Below are positions 45,528-54,843 of a DNA stretch of 64,000 nucleotides, piece after piece (the first letter of the stretch is position 1; every line of letters begins with the position of its first letter). The translations under genes were made by a program, and so were the position numbers. The notes beneath the pieces are model-generated. The model was not told the origin of the DNA. It did not search any database and worked only from the letters and a program-made list of their open reading frames with translations. This stretch comes from Cellulomonas pakistanensis (GTDB lineage Bacteria; Actinomycetota; Actinomycetes; Actinomycetales; Cellulomonadaceae). The stretch spans positions 1 to 64,000 of the forward strand of contig NZ_BONO01000022.1 of NCBI RefSeq assembly GCF_016862755.1, written 5' to 3'.

Positions 45528-46979
45528 ATGGCCGGCACACTGGCGGAGAAGGTGTGGGAGAACCACATCGTGCGGCGCGGCACCGACGGCGCACCGGACC
45601 TGCTCTACATCGACCTGCACCTCGTGCACGAGGTGACGAGCCCCCAGGCGTTCGAGGGCCTGCGGCTCGCGGGCCGCCCGGTCCGCCGGCCGGACCTCAC
45701 CCTCGCCACCGAGGACCACAACACCCCGACGCTCGACATCGACCGGCCGATCGCGGACACCACGTCGCGCACGCAGATCGAGACGCTGCGGAACAACGCG
45801 AAGGAGTTCGGCGTCCGGCTGCACTCCCTCGGCGACGCCGACCAGGGCATCGTGCACCAGGTGGGCCCGCAGCTCGGCCTGACCATGCCGGGCCTGACGG
45901 TCGTCTGCGGCGACTCGCACACGTCCACGCACGGCGCGTTCGGCGCGCTCGCGTTCGGCATCGGCACGTCCGAGGTCGAGCACGTGCTCGCCACCCAGAC
46001 GCTGCCGCTCGCCCCGTTCAAGACGATGGCGATCACCGTCAACGGCGCCCTGCCGATCGGCGCGACCGCCAAGGACATCATCCTGGCCGTCATCGCGAAG
46101 ATCGGCACCGGCGGCGGCCAGGGCTACGTCCTGGAGTACCGCGGCGAGGCCATCCGGTCCCTCTCCATGGAGGGCCGCATGACGATCTGCAACATGTCGA
46201 TCGAGGCGGGCGCGCGCGCCGGCATGATCGCCCCCGACCAGACGACCTTCGACTACCTGCAGGGCCGCCCGCACGCCCCCGAGGGCGCCGACTGGGACGC
46301 CGCCGTCGCGTACTGGGAGACCCTGCGCAGCGACGACGACGCCACGTTCGACGCCGAGGTGGTCCTGGAGGCGGCGGACCTCGAGCCGTTCGTCACCTGG
46401 GGCACGAACCCCGGCCAGGGCCTGCCGCTGTCGGGCAGCGTCCCGGTGCCGGAGGAGATCGCCGACGCCAACGAGCGGGTCGCCGCCGAGCGGGCCATCG
46501 AGTACATGGGCCTCACCCCGGGCCAGCCGCTGCGGGAGATCGCCGTCGACACGGTGTTCATCGGCTCGTGCACCAACGGCCGGATCGAGGACCTGCGCGC
46601 CGCCGCCAAGCTCATGCAGGGCCAGTCGAAGGCCGACTCGGTCCGTGTCCTGGTCGTGCCGTCGTCCGCCCGCGTGCGGCTGCAGGCCGAGGCCGAGGGC
46701 CTCGACAAGATCTTCCTCGACTTCGGCGCGGAGTGGCGCAACGCCGGCTGCTCGATGTGCCTGGGCATGAACCCGGACCAGCTGGCGCCGGGGGAGCGCT
46801 CGGCGTCCACGTCGAACCGCAACTTCGAGGGCCGGCAGGGCAAGGGCGGCCGCACGCACCTGGTGTCCCCGCTGGTCGCCGCCGCCACGGCCATCCGCGG
46901 CACCCTGTCGTCCGTCTCCGACCTCGGCCCCGACGTCGCCGTGCCGGACGGCTCGCCGCTGGACCTCCAGCCGGCCTGA
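45528..46979 (+). CDS. leuC: 3-isopropylmalate dehydratase large subunit
   Basis: Fe-S isomerase subunit that with LeuD interconverts 2- and 3-isopropylmalate, and citramalate in the isoleucine route. The cluster cysteines are in [14 protein letters not shown] and [45 protein letters not shown] is the aconitase family signature. Length (483 aa) is normal. ATG 45528 follows GGAGAGGA. leuD follows after 44 nt in the same operon. Confidence 0.97.
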   Translation: MAGTLAEKVWENHIVRRGTDGAPDLLYIDLHLVHEVTSPQAFEGLRLAGRPVRRPDLTLATEDHNTPTLDIDRPIADTTSRTQIETLRNNAKEFGVRLHSLGDADQGIVHQVGPQLGLTMPGLTVVCGDSHTSTHGAFGALAFGIGTSEVEHVLATQTLPLAPFKTMAITVNGALPIGATAKDIILAVIAKIGTGGGQGYVLEYRGEAIRSLSMEGRMTICNMSIEAGARAGMIAPDQTTFDYLQGRPHAPEGADWDAAVAYWETLRSDDDATFDAEVVLEAADLEPFVTWGTNPGQGLPLSGSVPVPEEIADANERVAAERAIEYMGLTPGQPLREIAVDTVFIGSCTNGRIEDLRAAAKLMQGQSKADSVRVLVVPSSARVRLQAEAEGLDKIFLDFGAEWRNAGCSMCLGMNPDQLAPGERSASTSNRNFEGRQGKGGRTHLVSPLVAAATAIRGTLSSVSDLGPDVAVPDGSPLDLQPA

Positions 46980-47023
46980 GCCGACGCCCCGACGCCCCCT
47001 CGACACCAGGAACGAGAGCCCTC

Positions 47024-47689
47024 ATGGAGAAGTTCACCCAGCACACCGGCGTCGGCGTCCCGCTGCGCCGCAGCAACGTCGACACCGACCAGATCATCCC
47101 CGCCGTCTACCTCAAGCGCGTGACCCGCACGGGCTTCGAGGACGCGCTGTTCGCGGCGTGGCGCGGCGACCCGTCGTTCGTCCTGAACCAGGACGCGTAC
47201 CGGACCGGCTCGGTGCTGGTGGCCGGCCCCGACTTCGGCACCGGCTCGTCCCGGGAGCACGCCGTCTGGGCGCTCAAGGACTACGGCTTCAAGGTCGTCC
47301 TCGCCTCGCGGTTCGCCGACATCTTCCGCGGCAACTCGGGCAAGCAGGGCCTCGTGGCCGCCCAGCTGGCGCAGGAGGACGTCGAGCTCATCTGGAAGGT
47401 CCTCGAGACCGCCCCCGGCACCGAGGTGACCGTCGACCTCGAGGCGCGGACCGTCACCTGCGACGACGTCGTGGTGCCGTTCCAGATCGACGACTACACC
47501 CGCTGGCGCCTCATGGAGGGCCTGGACGACATCGGCCTCACCCTGCAGCACGAGGACGAGATCACCGCGTTCGAGGCGACCCGTGACGCGTGGCGCCCGA
47601 AGACGCTGCCGGCCAAGCACCTGCCGCCGGTGGAGATCAAGGCCGCCCGCCCGGTCGAGCTGAGCCTGGGGCGGCGCCCCGGCCTCTGA
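47024..47689 (+). CDS. leuD: 3-isopropylmalate dehydratase small subunit
   Basis: Swivel-domain partner of LeuC, 221 residues. [19 protein letters not shown] and [19 protein letters not shown] are the family signatures, the latter carrying the substrate-binding Ser-Arg. ATG 47024 follows AGGAACGAGAG. It ends the leuCD operon, before the second copy of the palindromic element. Confidence 0.97.
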   Translation: MEKFTQHTGVGVPLRRSNVDTDQIIPAVYLKRVTRTGFEDALFAAWRGDPSFVLNQDAYRTGSVLVAGPDFGTGSSREHAVWALKDYGFKVVLASRFADIFRGNSGKQGLVAAQLAQEDVELIWKVLETAPGTEVTVDLEARTVTCDDVVVPFQIDDYTRWRLMEGLDDIGLTLQHEDEITAFEATRDAWRPKTLPAKHLPPVEIKAARPVELSLGRRPGL

Positions 47690-47706
47690 GCCCCGCCGAT
47701 CCTCTC

Positions 47707-47780
47707 CGCCGAGACCCACTGATCCGGCCGAGACCACCCGTCGCGAGCGGGGGTCTCGCGCGGATCAGTGGGTCTCGGCG
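47707..47780. repeat. Palindromic element, copy 2
   Basis: Perfect 20-bp arms (47707-47726 and 47761-47780) contain GAGACCCACTGATCCG, the same outer sequence as at 28493-28560. Inside, CGAGACC (47729-47735) pairs with GGTCTCG (47752-47758), and CCCG with CGGG beneath, so here the nested structure is intact. It lies 18 nt after leuD and may end its transcript. A second hairpin (CCCGGGTCGCGCAG with CTGCGCGGCCCGGG, near 47789-47820) followed by TTT lies between it and murA. Confidence 0.85.
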
Positions 47781-47908
47781 CGGACCCGCCCGGGTCGCGC
47801 AGCGTCCTGCGCGGCCCGGGCGTCCCCTTTGTGGAGGTTTGGCGCATGCTGTGCGGGACGCGCGGCGCGGGTGCGTGACCCCGCCGGGGCGTGCGCCACC
47901 ATGGGGGG

Positions 47909-49225
47909 ATGACCGATCTCCTCTACGTCCACGGCGGCACGCCCCTCTCGGGCGAGATCACCGTGCGGGGCGCCAAGAACTTCGTCTCCAAGGCGATGGT
48001 GGCGGCCCTGCTGGGCGAGACCCCGAGCGAGCTGCGCAACGTCCCGCAGATCCGCGACGTGGGCGTCGTCACCGGCCTGCTGGAGCTGCACGGCGTGCGG
48101 GTGTCCGCCGACCCCGAGGCCGGCGTCCTGCGCCTCGACCCCACCGACGTCGAGTCCGCGCACGTCGCCGACATCGACGCGCACGCCGGGTCCAGCCGCA
48201 TCCCGATCCTGTTCTGCGGCCCGCTGCTGCACCGGCTCGGCGAGGCCTTCATCCCCGACCTGGGCGGCTGCCGGATCGGCGACCGGCCGATCAACTACCA
48301 CCTGGACATCCTGCGGCAGTTCGGCGCCGTGGTGGACAAGCGCGAGAACGGCATCCACATCCGCGCCCCGCGCCGCCTGCAGGGCACGAAGATCACGCTG
48401 CCGTACCCGAGCGTCGGCGCGACCGAGCAGCTGCTGCTGACCGCCGTGCGCGCCGAGGGCATGACGGAGCTGACGAACGCGGCGATCGAGCCCGAGATCA
48501 TGGACCTGATCAACGTCCTGCAGAAGATGGGCGCGATCATCTCCGTCGACACCGACCGGGTCATCCGGATCGAGGGCGTCGACCGGCTCGTCGGGTTCCA
48601 GCACACCGCGCTGGCGGACCGGATCGAGGCCGCCTCCTGGGCGTCGGCGGCGCTGTCGACCGGCGGCGACGTCTACGTGCGCGGCGCGACCCAGCCGGAG
48701 ATGACCGCGTTCCTCAACACGTTCCGCAAGGTCGGCGGCGAGTTCGCGATCGACGACGAGGGCATCCGGTTCTTCCACCCGGGCGGCGACCTGAAGTCGA
48801 TCGTCCTGGAGACCGACGTGCACCCGGGCTTCATGACGGACTGGCAGCAGCCGCTCGTCGTCGCGCTGACGCAGGCCAAGGGCCTGTCGATCGTGCACGA
48901 GACGGTCTACGAGAACCGGTTCGGGTTCACCGACGCGCTGCGCGGCATGGGCGCGACCATCCAGGTCTACAAGGAGTGCCTGGGCGGGCGGCCGTGCCGG
49001 TTCGGCCAGCGGAACTTCTCGCACTCGGCGGTCATCTCGGGCCCGACCCCGCTGACCGCCGCCGACATCGAGGTCCCGGACCTGCGCGGCGGGTTCAGCC
49101 ACCTCATCGCGGCGCTGACCGCGCAGGGCACGTCCGCCGTGCGGGGGATCAGCCTGATCGACCGGGGCTACGAGAACTTCACCGCGAAGCTCGAGGCGCT
49201 CGGCGCCAAGTTCGACCGCGACTGA
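47909..49225 (+). CDS. murA: UDP-N-acetylglucosamine 1-carboxyvinyltransferase
   Basis: Transfers enolpyruvate from PEP to UDP-GlcNAc, the first committed step of peptidoglycan synthesis. The 438-residue protein shows Lys23-Asn24 in GAKNF and the active-site loop LGGCRIGDRP with Cys121. Mycobacterial MurA has Asp at this place and is fosfomycin resistant; Cys predicts fosfomycin sensitivity at target level. A later block LGGRPCRFGQRNFSHSAVI is unlike E. coli MurA, so this may be the second actinobacterial MurA type. ATG 47909 follows CGTGAC-17-CACCAT and six G. Confidence 0.9.
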   Translation: MTDLLYVHGGTPLSGEITVRGAKNFVSKAMVAALLGETPSELRNVPQIRDVGVVTGLLELHGVRVSADPEAGVLRLDPTDVESAHVADIDAHAGSSRIPILFCGPLLHRLGEAFIPDLGGCRIGDRPINYHLDILRQFGAVVDKRENGIHIRAPRRLQGTKITLPYPSVGATEQLLLTAVRAEGMTELTNAAIEPEIMDLINVLQKMGAIISVDTDRVIRIEGVDRLVGFQHTALADRIEAASWASAALSTGGDVYVRGATQPEMTAFLNTFRKVGGEFAIDDEGIRFFHPGGDLKSIVLETDVHPGFMTDWQQPLVVALTQAKGLSIVHETVYENRFGFTDALRGMGATIQVYKECLGGRPCRFGQRNFSHSAVISGPTPLTAADIEVPDLRGGFSHLIAALTAQGTSAVRGISLIDRGYENFTAKLEALGAKFDRD

Positions 49226-49234
49226 CGCCGCCCC

Positions 49235-49276
49235 GACGACGCCCGCCCGGCCCCCGGCCCGGCGGGCGTGGTCGTC
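49235..49276 (+). terminator. Terminator-like hairpin after murA
   Basis: GACGACGCCCGCC (49235-49247) pairs with GGCGGGC-gtg-GTCGTC (49261-49276) with a 3-nt bulge and a 13-nt loop. Confidence 0.6.
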
Positions 49277-49297
49277 CCCGGGCGCGCGAAGTGGGGG

Positions 49298-49353
49298 TTT
49301 ACAACGGAGGAAGGGCTTCGCTACACAGGAGCCACGGTTATCCGTTGTAACGG
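49298..49353 (+). promoter_or_regulatory. Promoter and paired operators of the sugar ABC/GH43/LacI operon
   Basis: TTTACA (-35, 49298-49303), 18 bp and TACACA (-10, 49322-49327). TTACAACGGA (49299-49308) overlaps the -35 and its exact complement TCCGTTGTAA lies at 49341-49350, just after the expected start near 49334. The second box reads CCGTTGTAACGG (49342-49353), itself a 5-2-5 palindrome of LacI-operator type. The LacI protein encoded last in this operon is the likely ligand. The stretch is markedly less GC-rich than its surroundings. Confidence 0.68.
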
Positions 49354-49404
49354 CCGGGTGGCGCTCAGCCGCCGCCCCCTGGCCCCGATGGCGAAGGAGC
49401 CACC

Positions 49405-50766
49405 GTGAGCCAGTCCTCCCGTACCCCCGCGCGCCCGCAGCCCGGTCCGACCGGGTCGTCCGGCCTGTCGCGCCTGTCCCGCCGCGGCTTCCTCGCCGGG
49501 CTCGGCGCCGTCGGCCTGGGCGCCGGCGTCGCCGCCTGCTCGAGCGGCAGCCCCTCGCCCGCCGGCACCGGGGGGTCCGGCGGCGGCGCCGTCGACCTCG
49601 CGTTCTGGAACGGCTTCACCGGCGGCGACGGCCCGGTGATGCAGGACCTCGTCGACCGGTTCAACGCCGAGCACGAGGACATCGCGGTCAAGATGACCAC
49701 GATGGAGTGGGCCGACTTCCACGCCAAGCTGCCGGCCGCGCTCACGTCCGGCCAGGGCCCGCACATCGCGATCCAGCACCTCGACTCGCTGCCCACCTCG
49801 GCCGCCCGCGGCCTGCTGCTCCCGCTCGACGACCTCGCGTCCGACCTGGACCTGACCGCCGACGACTTCATCCGGCCGGTCTGGGACGCCGGGATCTACG
49901 ACGGCGCGCGCTACGGCATCCCGCTGGACGTGCACCCGCTCGGGTTCTTCATGAACACGACCGTGATGGCCGACGCCGGGCTCGACCCGGCCGACCCGCC
50001 GATGGACCGGGAGTCGTACGAGGCGGCGCTCGACGCGCTGCTCGCGAACGGGGTCGCCGGGCACTGGATGAGCCCGCACACGTTCACCGGCGGCCAGACG
50101 CTGCAGTCGCTGATCTGGCAGTTCGGCGGCGACCTGCTGGACGCGGACGGCGCGACGGCGGCCTGGGCGCAGGACGAGGGCGTCGAGGCGCTGTCCTGGA
50201 TGGTCGACGCCGTGCACCGGGGCTGGAGCGCGCGCGACGTGGGGCAGGACGCCGACATCATCGCGCTGCAGAACGGGCAGGCCGCGTTCAACTGGAACGG
50301 CATCTGGTCCATCAACACGCTGGACGAGATCAGCGGGCTCGCGTGGGACGTGCGGCGGCTGCCGCGGATCGGGAGCGTCGACGCCGCCTGGGCGGGCTCG
50401 CACAACTTCGTGCTGACCAAGCAGAAGGGGACGACCGACGCGCAGCTCGAGGCCGCGCAGGTGTTCGTGAACTGGGTGTCGCAGCAGTCGGCCGCGTGGG
50501 CGGTCGGCGGGCAGGTGCCGGCGCGGACGTCGGCGCGCGAGTCGGCCGAGTTCACCGCGCTGGCCCCGCAGGCGGCGATCGCCGAGCAGGCCGAGGACCT
50601 CCGGTTCCCGCCGTCGATCCCCGGCATCGGCGACGCGATCGGCGAGCTGTACACCGCGCTGAATGAGGCCGTGCTGCTCACCAAGGAGCCGCGCGAGGCG
50701 CTCGAGGACGCCGCCGCGCGCGCCGACCAGGTCCTGGCCGACAACCGCGACCGCTACGGCGCATGA
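49405..50766 (+). CDS. Sugar ABC transporter substrate-binding lipoprotein
   Basis: Exported solute-binding protein of 453 residues (extracellular solute-binding family 1). The signal has a twin-arginine motif (SRRGFLAG, about 27-34) and ends in a lipobox VAAC at about 50, so export by Tat followed by lipidation is predicted. VDLAFWNGFTGGDGPVMQDLVDRFNAEH is the typical start of the mature domain. GTG 49405 follows GAAGGAG. It starts a five-gene chain of overlapping genes. The sugar is unknown; the GH43 enzyme suggests arabino- or xylo-oligosaccharides. Confidence 0.93.
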   Translation: MSQSSRTPARPQPGPTGSSGLSRLSRRGFLAGLGAVGLGAGVAACSSGSPSPAGTGGSGGGAVDLAFWNGFTGGDGPVMQDLVDRFNAEHEDIAVKMTTMEWADFHAKLPAALTSGQGPHIAIQHLDSLPTSAARGLLLPLDDLASDLDLTADDFIRPVWDAGIYDGARYGIPLDVHPLGFFMNTTVMADAGLDPADPPMDRESYEAALDALLANGVAGHWMSPHTFTGGQTLQSLIWQFGGDLLDADGATAAWAQDEGVEALSWMVDAVHRGWSARDVGQDADIIALQNGQAAFNWNGIWSINTLDEISGLAWDVRRLPRIGSVDAAWAGSHNFVLTKQKGTTDAQLEAAQVFVNWVSQQSAAWAVGGQVPARTSARESAEFTALAPQAAIAEQAEDLRFPPSIPGIGDAIGELYTALNEAVLLTKEPREALEDAAARADQVLADNRDRYGA

Positions 50767-51791
50767 GCGCCGCGACCGCGCCGGTCGCCCCCGCGCCGCG
50801 GCCGCCGGGTGCGGCCGGTCCCGCCCCGGGCGGGCGCCGCCGGCCGCTGCGCCGCGGCGCGTGGTGGACGCCGTACGTGTTCCTCGCGCCGTTCGCGGCG
50901 ATCTTCGGCACCTTCGTCGCGTTCCCGGCGGTCCGCGGGATCTGGATGTCCCTGCACGACTGGGACTACCTCATGCCGAGCAAGCCGTTCGTGGGCCTCG
51001 GCAACTACGCGGACCTGTTCGACCCGACCAGCGTGGTGTTCCAGAAGTTCTGGGACGGCATGGCGGCCACCGGCGTCTTCGTGGTCGCGTCGGTGCCGGT
51101 GCTGCTCACGGTGCCGCTGCTGCTGGCGATGGCGCTCAACCGCAAGTTCCCGGGCCGCACGTTCCTGCGGGCGGTGGTGTTCCTGCCCTACGTGCTGGGC
51201 GTGGCCGTGGTCGGCGTGCTGTTCCGGTTCGTGCTCGACCCGAACCTGGGCGTCCTCAACCACCTGCTCCACGTGACCCGGCTGGACCGGCTGCTGCACG
51301 CGCTCGGCGCGGGCGACCCGGTGCCGTGGCTGACCGCCCAGCCGTGGGCCTGGATCTCGCTGGTCGGCGTGACGGTCTGGTGGACCCTCGGGTTCAACAT
51401 GATCATCTACCTGGCCGGCCTGCAGGACGTCCCGCCGGAGCTGTACGACGCGGCGAAGGTCGACGGCGCCTCGGCCCGGCAGCGGTTCCGGCACGTCACT
51501 CTGCCCGGGCTCCGGCCGGTGCTGGCGTTCGTGCTGACCATGACCGTGCTGGCCTCCGCGAACATGTTCGGTCAGTCCGACCTCATGACCAACGGCGGGC
51601 CGGGGACCTCCACCCGCACCGCGCTCATGGTGATCCTGGACACCGGGCTCGGGCAGTACAAGATGGGCGCGGCGGCCGCGATGGGCTACCTGCTGTCGAT
51701 CGGCCTGGGCATCGTGTCGATCGTCAACTTCGTGGCGCTGCGCGAGCGCGGCGGCACCCGGCGTCCGCGGCGCGCGCGGAGGGCGTCGTGA
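50763..51791 (+). CDS. Sugar ABC transporter permease (MalF type)
   Basis: Inner-membrane permease of 342 residues with six main hydrophobic segments after a Pro/Ala-rich N-terminus. PYVFLAPFAAIFGTFVAFPAVRGIWMSLHDWD is the usual first segment. The coupling motif is PPELYDAAKVDGASARQRFRHVTLPGLRP (EAA loop). ATG 50763 overlaps the upstream stop (ATGA), and its stop overlaps the next gene (GTGA). Confidence 0.95.
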   Translation: MSAATAPVAPAPRPPGAAGPAPGGRRRPLRRGAWWTPYVFLAPFAAIFGTFVAFPAVRGIWMSLHDWDYLMPSKPFVGLGNYADLFDPTSVVFQKFWDGMAATGVFVVASVPVLLTVPLLLAMALNRKFPGRTFLRAVVFLPYVLGVAVVGVLFRFVLDPNLGVLNHLLHVTRLDRLLHALGAGDPVPWLTAQPWAWISLVGVTVWWTLGFNMIIYLAGLQDVPPELYDAAKVDGASARQRFRHVTLPGLRPVLAFVLTMTVLASANMFGQSDLMTNGGPGTSTRTALMVILDTGLGQYKMGAAAAMGYLLSIGLGIVSIVNFVALRERGGTRRPRRARRAS

Positions 51792-52657
51792 GCGCCCCGG
51801 GCGGCGGCGCGCGTCGCACCACGGCGGCGCGCCGGGGCCTGGGCTCCGGCGTGACCTGGGCTCTGGTGGTCGTGCTGGCGGCCACGTTCATCGGCCCGCT
51901 GACCTGGATGGGCCTCACGTCCCTGAAGTCCTACGGCGAGGCGACCTCCTCCCCGCCCACGCTCTGGCCCGCCGAGATCGACCTGTCGGCCTACGAGCGG
52001 CTGCTGAGCCTCGACGGGCAGTACCCGGTGCTGCGCTGGTTCCTCAACTCGCTCCTGGCGAGCAGCCTGCACACGGTCCTGGTGCTCGCGGTGGCCTCGA
52101 CCGCCGCCTTCGCGCTGGCCCGCATGCGGTTCCGGGGGCGCGGGCTGATCTTCGGCGTGATCGTCTCGACGCTGTTCCTGCCAGCGTTCGTGTTCCTCAT
52201 GCCGAACTACCTGACGATCGACGCCCTCGGCTGGATCGACTCGGTGTGGGCCCTGGTGGTGCCCGGCGCGGCCGGGGCGTTCGGGGTGTTCTTCCTGCGG
52301 CAGTTCTTCGTCGGGCTGCCCGTGGAGCTGGAGGAGGCGGCCGCGCTCGACGGCGCCAACCAGTGGGGCGTGTTCACCCGGGTCGTGCTGCCGAACACCC
52401 GGCCGGCGCTCGCGACGCTCGCCGTGCTGGCCTTCCTCGGCAACTGGAACGACTACATCTGGCCGGTCTACGTGCTGTTCAGCCCGGAGCGGCTGACGCT
52501 GCCGGCCGGGCTCAAGCTGCTGCAGGGCGCGTACGTCACCGACTTCCCGTCGATCATGGCCGGCGCCGTGGTGGCCTCCGTGCCGGTGATCGTGCTGTTC
52601 GTCCTGACGCAGCGGTTCATCATCGAGGGCGTCGCGCGCAGCGGGCTGAAGGGGTGA
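51788..52657 (+). CDS. Sugar ABC transporter permease (MalG type)
   Basis: Second permease, 289 residues, six membrane segments. The EAA loop is LPVELEEAAALDGANQWGVFTRVVLPNTRPAL, and the C-terminus TQRFIIEGVARSGLKG is the standard end of MalG-type subunits. GTG 51788 overlaps the previous stop. No ATPase is encoded in the operon, so a shared MsiK-type ATPase elsewhere is likely, as in Streptomyces sugar importers (inference). Confidence 0.95.
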   Translation: MSAPGGGARRTTAARRGLGSGVTWALVVVLAATFIGPLTWMGLTSLKSYGEATSSPPTLWPAEIDLSAYERLLSLDGQYPVLRWFLNSLLASSLHTVLVLAVASTAAFALARMRFRGRGLIFGVIVSTLFLPAFVFLMPNYLTIDALGWIDSVWALVVPGAAGAFGVFFLRQFFVGLPVELEEAAALDGANQWGVFTRVVLPNTRPALATLAVLAFLGNWNDYIWPVYVLFSPERLTLPAGLKLLQGAYVTDFPSIMAGAVVASVPVIVLFVLTQRFIIEGVARSGLKG

Positions 52658-52662
52658 GCGGC

Positions 52663-53733
52663 GTGACCCGGAACCCCGGCCCGTCGCGCCCGTCCAGTCC
52701 GCCCCGCCCGCGGCCCGCGCGCACCGCCGCGGCCGGCCTCGTCGTCCTGCTGCTCGCCGCGTGCGGCGGCCCGGCCGGCGACCCCGACCCCGACCCCGCG
52801 ACGACCGAGCAGGAGAGCGACGTGGCCCTCACCAACCCCGTGCACGACGGCAACCTGCCCGACCCCTTCGTGCTCCGCGCCGAGGGCGCCTGGTACGCGT
52901 ACGGCACGCAGGGCCGGCTCGGCACGATGCCGGTGCTGCGCTCGGACGACCTGGTGCACTGGGAGGTGGTCGGCGACGCGATGCCCACGCTCGCGCCCTG
53001 GACCGGCGCGGGCCGGCACTGGGCGCCCGAGGTCGTCGAGCTCGGCGGGCGGTACGTCGCGTACTACACGGCGATGGAGCGCGAGACCCAGCAGCAGTGC
53101 CTCGGGGTCGCGTTCGCGGACGCGCCGACCGGCCCGTTCGTCGACGAGGCGGAGCAGCCGTTCGTGTGCGAGCACGACGAGGGCGGGTCGATCGACGCCT
53201 CGCCGTTCGTCGCCGCGGACGGGACGCCGTACCTGCTCTGGAAGAACGACGGCAACCACGTCGGCGTGCGGTCCTGGATCCGGGTGCAGCAGCTCGCCCC
53301 GGACGGCACCGCGCTGGTGGGGGACGCGCCGGTCGACCTGATCACGCACGACCAGCCGTGGGAGGGGCACCTCGTCGAGGGGCCGACGGTCGTGGAGCGG
53401 GGCGGCCGGTTCCACCTGCTGTACTCGGCGAACGACTACGGGTCGGCGGACTACGGCGTCGGCTGGGCGGTCGCCGACGCGCTCACGGGTCCCTGGACCA
53501 AGCCGCTCGACGCGCCGCTCATGCGGTCCTCGCCCGACGCGGCGGGCCCCGGGCACGGCTGCGTCGTCACCGCCGACGACGGCGCGACCTGGTACGTGCA
53601 CCACGCCTGGCCGCCGGACGCGGTGGGCGCGGCCTACCCGGGGCGGCAGATGTGGCTCACCCCGCTCGACTGGGACGCGGACGGCACGCCGGTGCTCGAC
53701 GGGCCGTCGGCCACGGTGGACCGGCTGCCGTGA
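52663..53733 (+). CDS. GH43 family glycosidase lipoprotein
   Basis: Exported lipoprotein glycosidase, probably an arabinanase, arabinofuranosidase or xylosidase. After a basic Pro/Arg start, a hydrophobic core ends in lipobox LLLAAC. The GH43 five-blade propeller carries all three catalytic residues: Asp in NLPDPFVL (base), Asp in GSIDASPF (pKa modulator) and Glu in VEGPTVV (acid). GTG 52663 has AAGGGG 8 nt upstream; the in-frame GTG 52654, which overlaps the permease stop, is the alternative. It probably trims the sugar that the upstream importer takes up. Confidence 0.9.
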   Translation: MTRNPGPSRPSSPPRPRPARTAAAGLVVLLLAACGGPAGDPDPDPATTEQESDVALTNPVHDGNLPDPFVLRAEGAWYAYGTQGRLGTMPVLRSDDLVHWEVVGDAMPTLAPWTGAGRHWAPEVVELGGRYVAYYTAMERETQQQCLGVAFADAPTGPFVDEAEQPFVCEHDEGGSIDASPFVAADGTPYLLWKNDGNHVGVRSWIRVQQLAPDGTALVGDAPVDLITHDQPWEGHLVEGPTVVERGGRFHLLYSANDYGSADYGVGWAVADALTGPWTKPLDAPLMRSSPDAAGPGHGCVVTADDGATWYVHHAWPPDAVGAAYPGRQMWLTPLDWDADGTPVLDGPSATVDRLP

Positions 53734-54761
53734 CCGTCACGCTCCGCGACGTCGCCGCGAACGCCGGGGTGTCGTTCAAGACGGTGTCCAACGTCGTGAA
53801 CGGCCACCCGCACGTGAGCGAGGTGACCCGCGCCCGGGTGCTCGCGGCGATCGAGGTGCTCGGCTACCGGCCCAACCAGACGGCTCGCAGCCTGCGGCAC
53901 GGGCGGTCCGGGATCCTCGCGCTGGCCGTGCCCGAGCTGACGTCGCCGTACTTCGCGGCGCTCGCCTCCGCCGCGGGGCGCGCGGCCAAGGAGCACGGCC
54001 GCGTCCTGGTCATCGAGGAGACCCGCGGCGACGTCGAGGGGGAGCGGGTGGCGCTCGTCGACCTCACCTCCCGGCTGGTGGACGGCGTGATCCTGTCGCC
54101 GCTGGTGACGCCGCACGCGACCGTGGTCGAGCGGATCGGCCGGACGCCGCTGGTCATGCTCGGCGAGCACCGGTACGACGTGGCCGCCGACCACGTCGCG
54201 ATGGACAGCGTCCGCGCGGCGCGCGAGCTCACGGAGCACCTGCTCGCCACCGGCCGCACCCGGATCGCCGTGCTGGGCCGGCAGGAGCCCGGCAGCACCG
54301 GCGGCGAGCGGTGGCGCGGGCACGTCCGGGCGCTCGCGGCGGCGGGGCTCCGGCCCGACGAGGCGCTCGTGCCGCGCGTGCGCGCGTACCGCCGGGAGGA
54401 CGGCGTCCGCGCCGTGCGCGACCTGCTCGGCGCGGGGGTCCGGCCCGACGCGGTGCTGTGCTTCAACGACCTGCTCGCGCTCGGGGCCCAGCACGCCCTG
54501 CGCACCGCCGGCCTCGACGTGCCCGGGGACGTCGCGGTCGCCGGGTTCGACGACGTGGAGGAGTCCCGGTACGCCGGGCTCACCACGGTCGCGCCCGACC
54601 TCGGCCTGCTGGCCCGGGAGGCCGTGCGGCTGCTCGTGCGGCGGGTGGAGGACCCCGCGGTCGCGCCGGCGCAGGTCGAGGTGCCGTTCCGCGTCGTGGT
54701 GCGCGCCAGCACCGTCGGCCCGGTCGACACCCCCGGTTGCGGTCCCGGGCCTGGCCCCTAG
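53730..54761 (+). CDS. LacI family transcriptional regulator
   Basis: Sugar-responsive repressor of 343 residues. The HTH is VTLRDVAANAGVSFKTVSNVVNGHPHVSEVTRARVLAAIEVLGYRPNQTARSLR (1-55), with the hinge helix at its end, followed by a periplasmic-binding-protein-like sensor domain (DAVLCFNDLLALGAQHALR, VPGDVAVAGFDD). GTG 53730 overlaps the GH43 stop. It is the last gene of the operon it presumably controls, with paired operators at 49299-49353. The effector sugar is unknown. Confidence 0.94.
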   Translation: MTVTLRDVAANAGVSFKTVSNVVNGHPHVSEVTRARVLAAIEVLGYRPNQTARSLRHGRSGILALAVPELTSPYFAALASAAGRAAKEHGRVLVIEETRGDVEGERVALVDLTSRLVDGVILSPLVTPHATVVERIGRTPLVMLGEHRYDVAADHVAMDSVRAARELTEHLLATGRTRIAVLGRQEPGSTGGERWRGHVRALAAAGLRPDEALVPRVRAYRREDGVRAVRDLLGAGVRPDAVLCFNDLLALGAQHALRTAGLDVPGDVAVAGFDDVEESRYAGLTTVAPDLGLLAREAVRLLVRRVEDPAVAPAQVEVPFRVVVRASTVGPVDTPGCGPGPGP

Positions 54762-54843
54762 CGTGGGGCGCGGGTCCAGCGTCGGGCCTGGCGGGAGTCG
54801 GGCACCGGGGCGTCGACCGCGGTGCCGGGAGGGAGCGGTCGCC

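Noticed and set aside
45433..45528. Leu leader peptide in front of leuC
   Set aside because: No ATG or GTG ORF with Leu codons lies in the 94-nt gap; only a palindrome and a short hairpin are present.
47909..49225. Fosfomycin-resistant MurA
   Set aside because: The active-site residue is Cys121, not the Asp found in resistant actinobacterial MurA.
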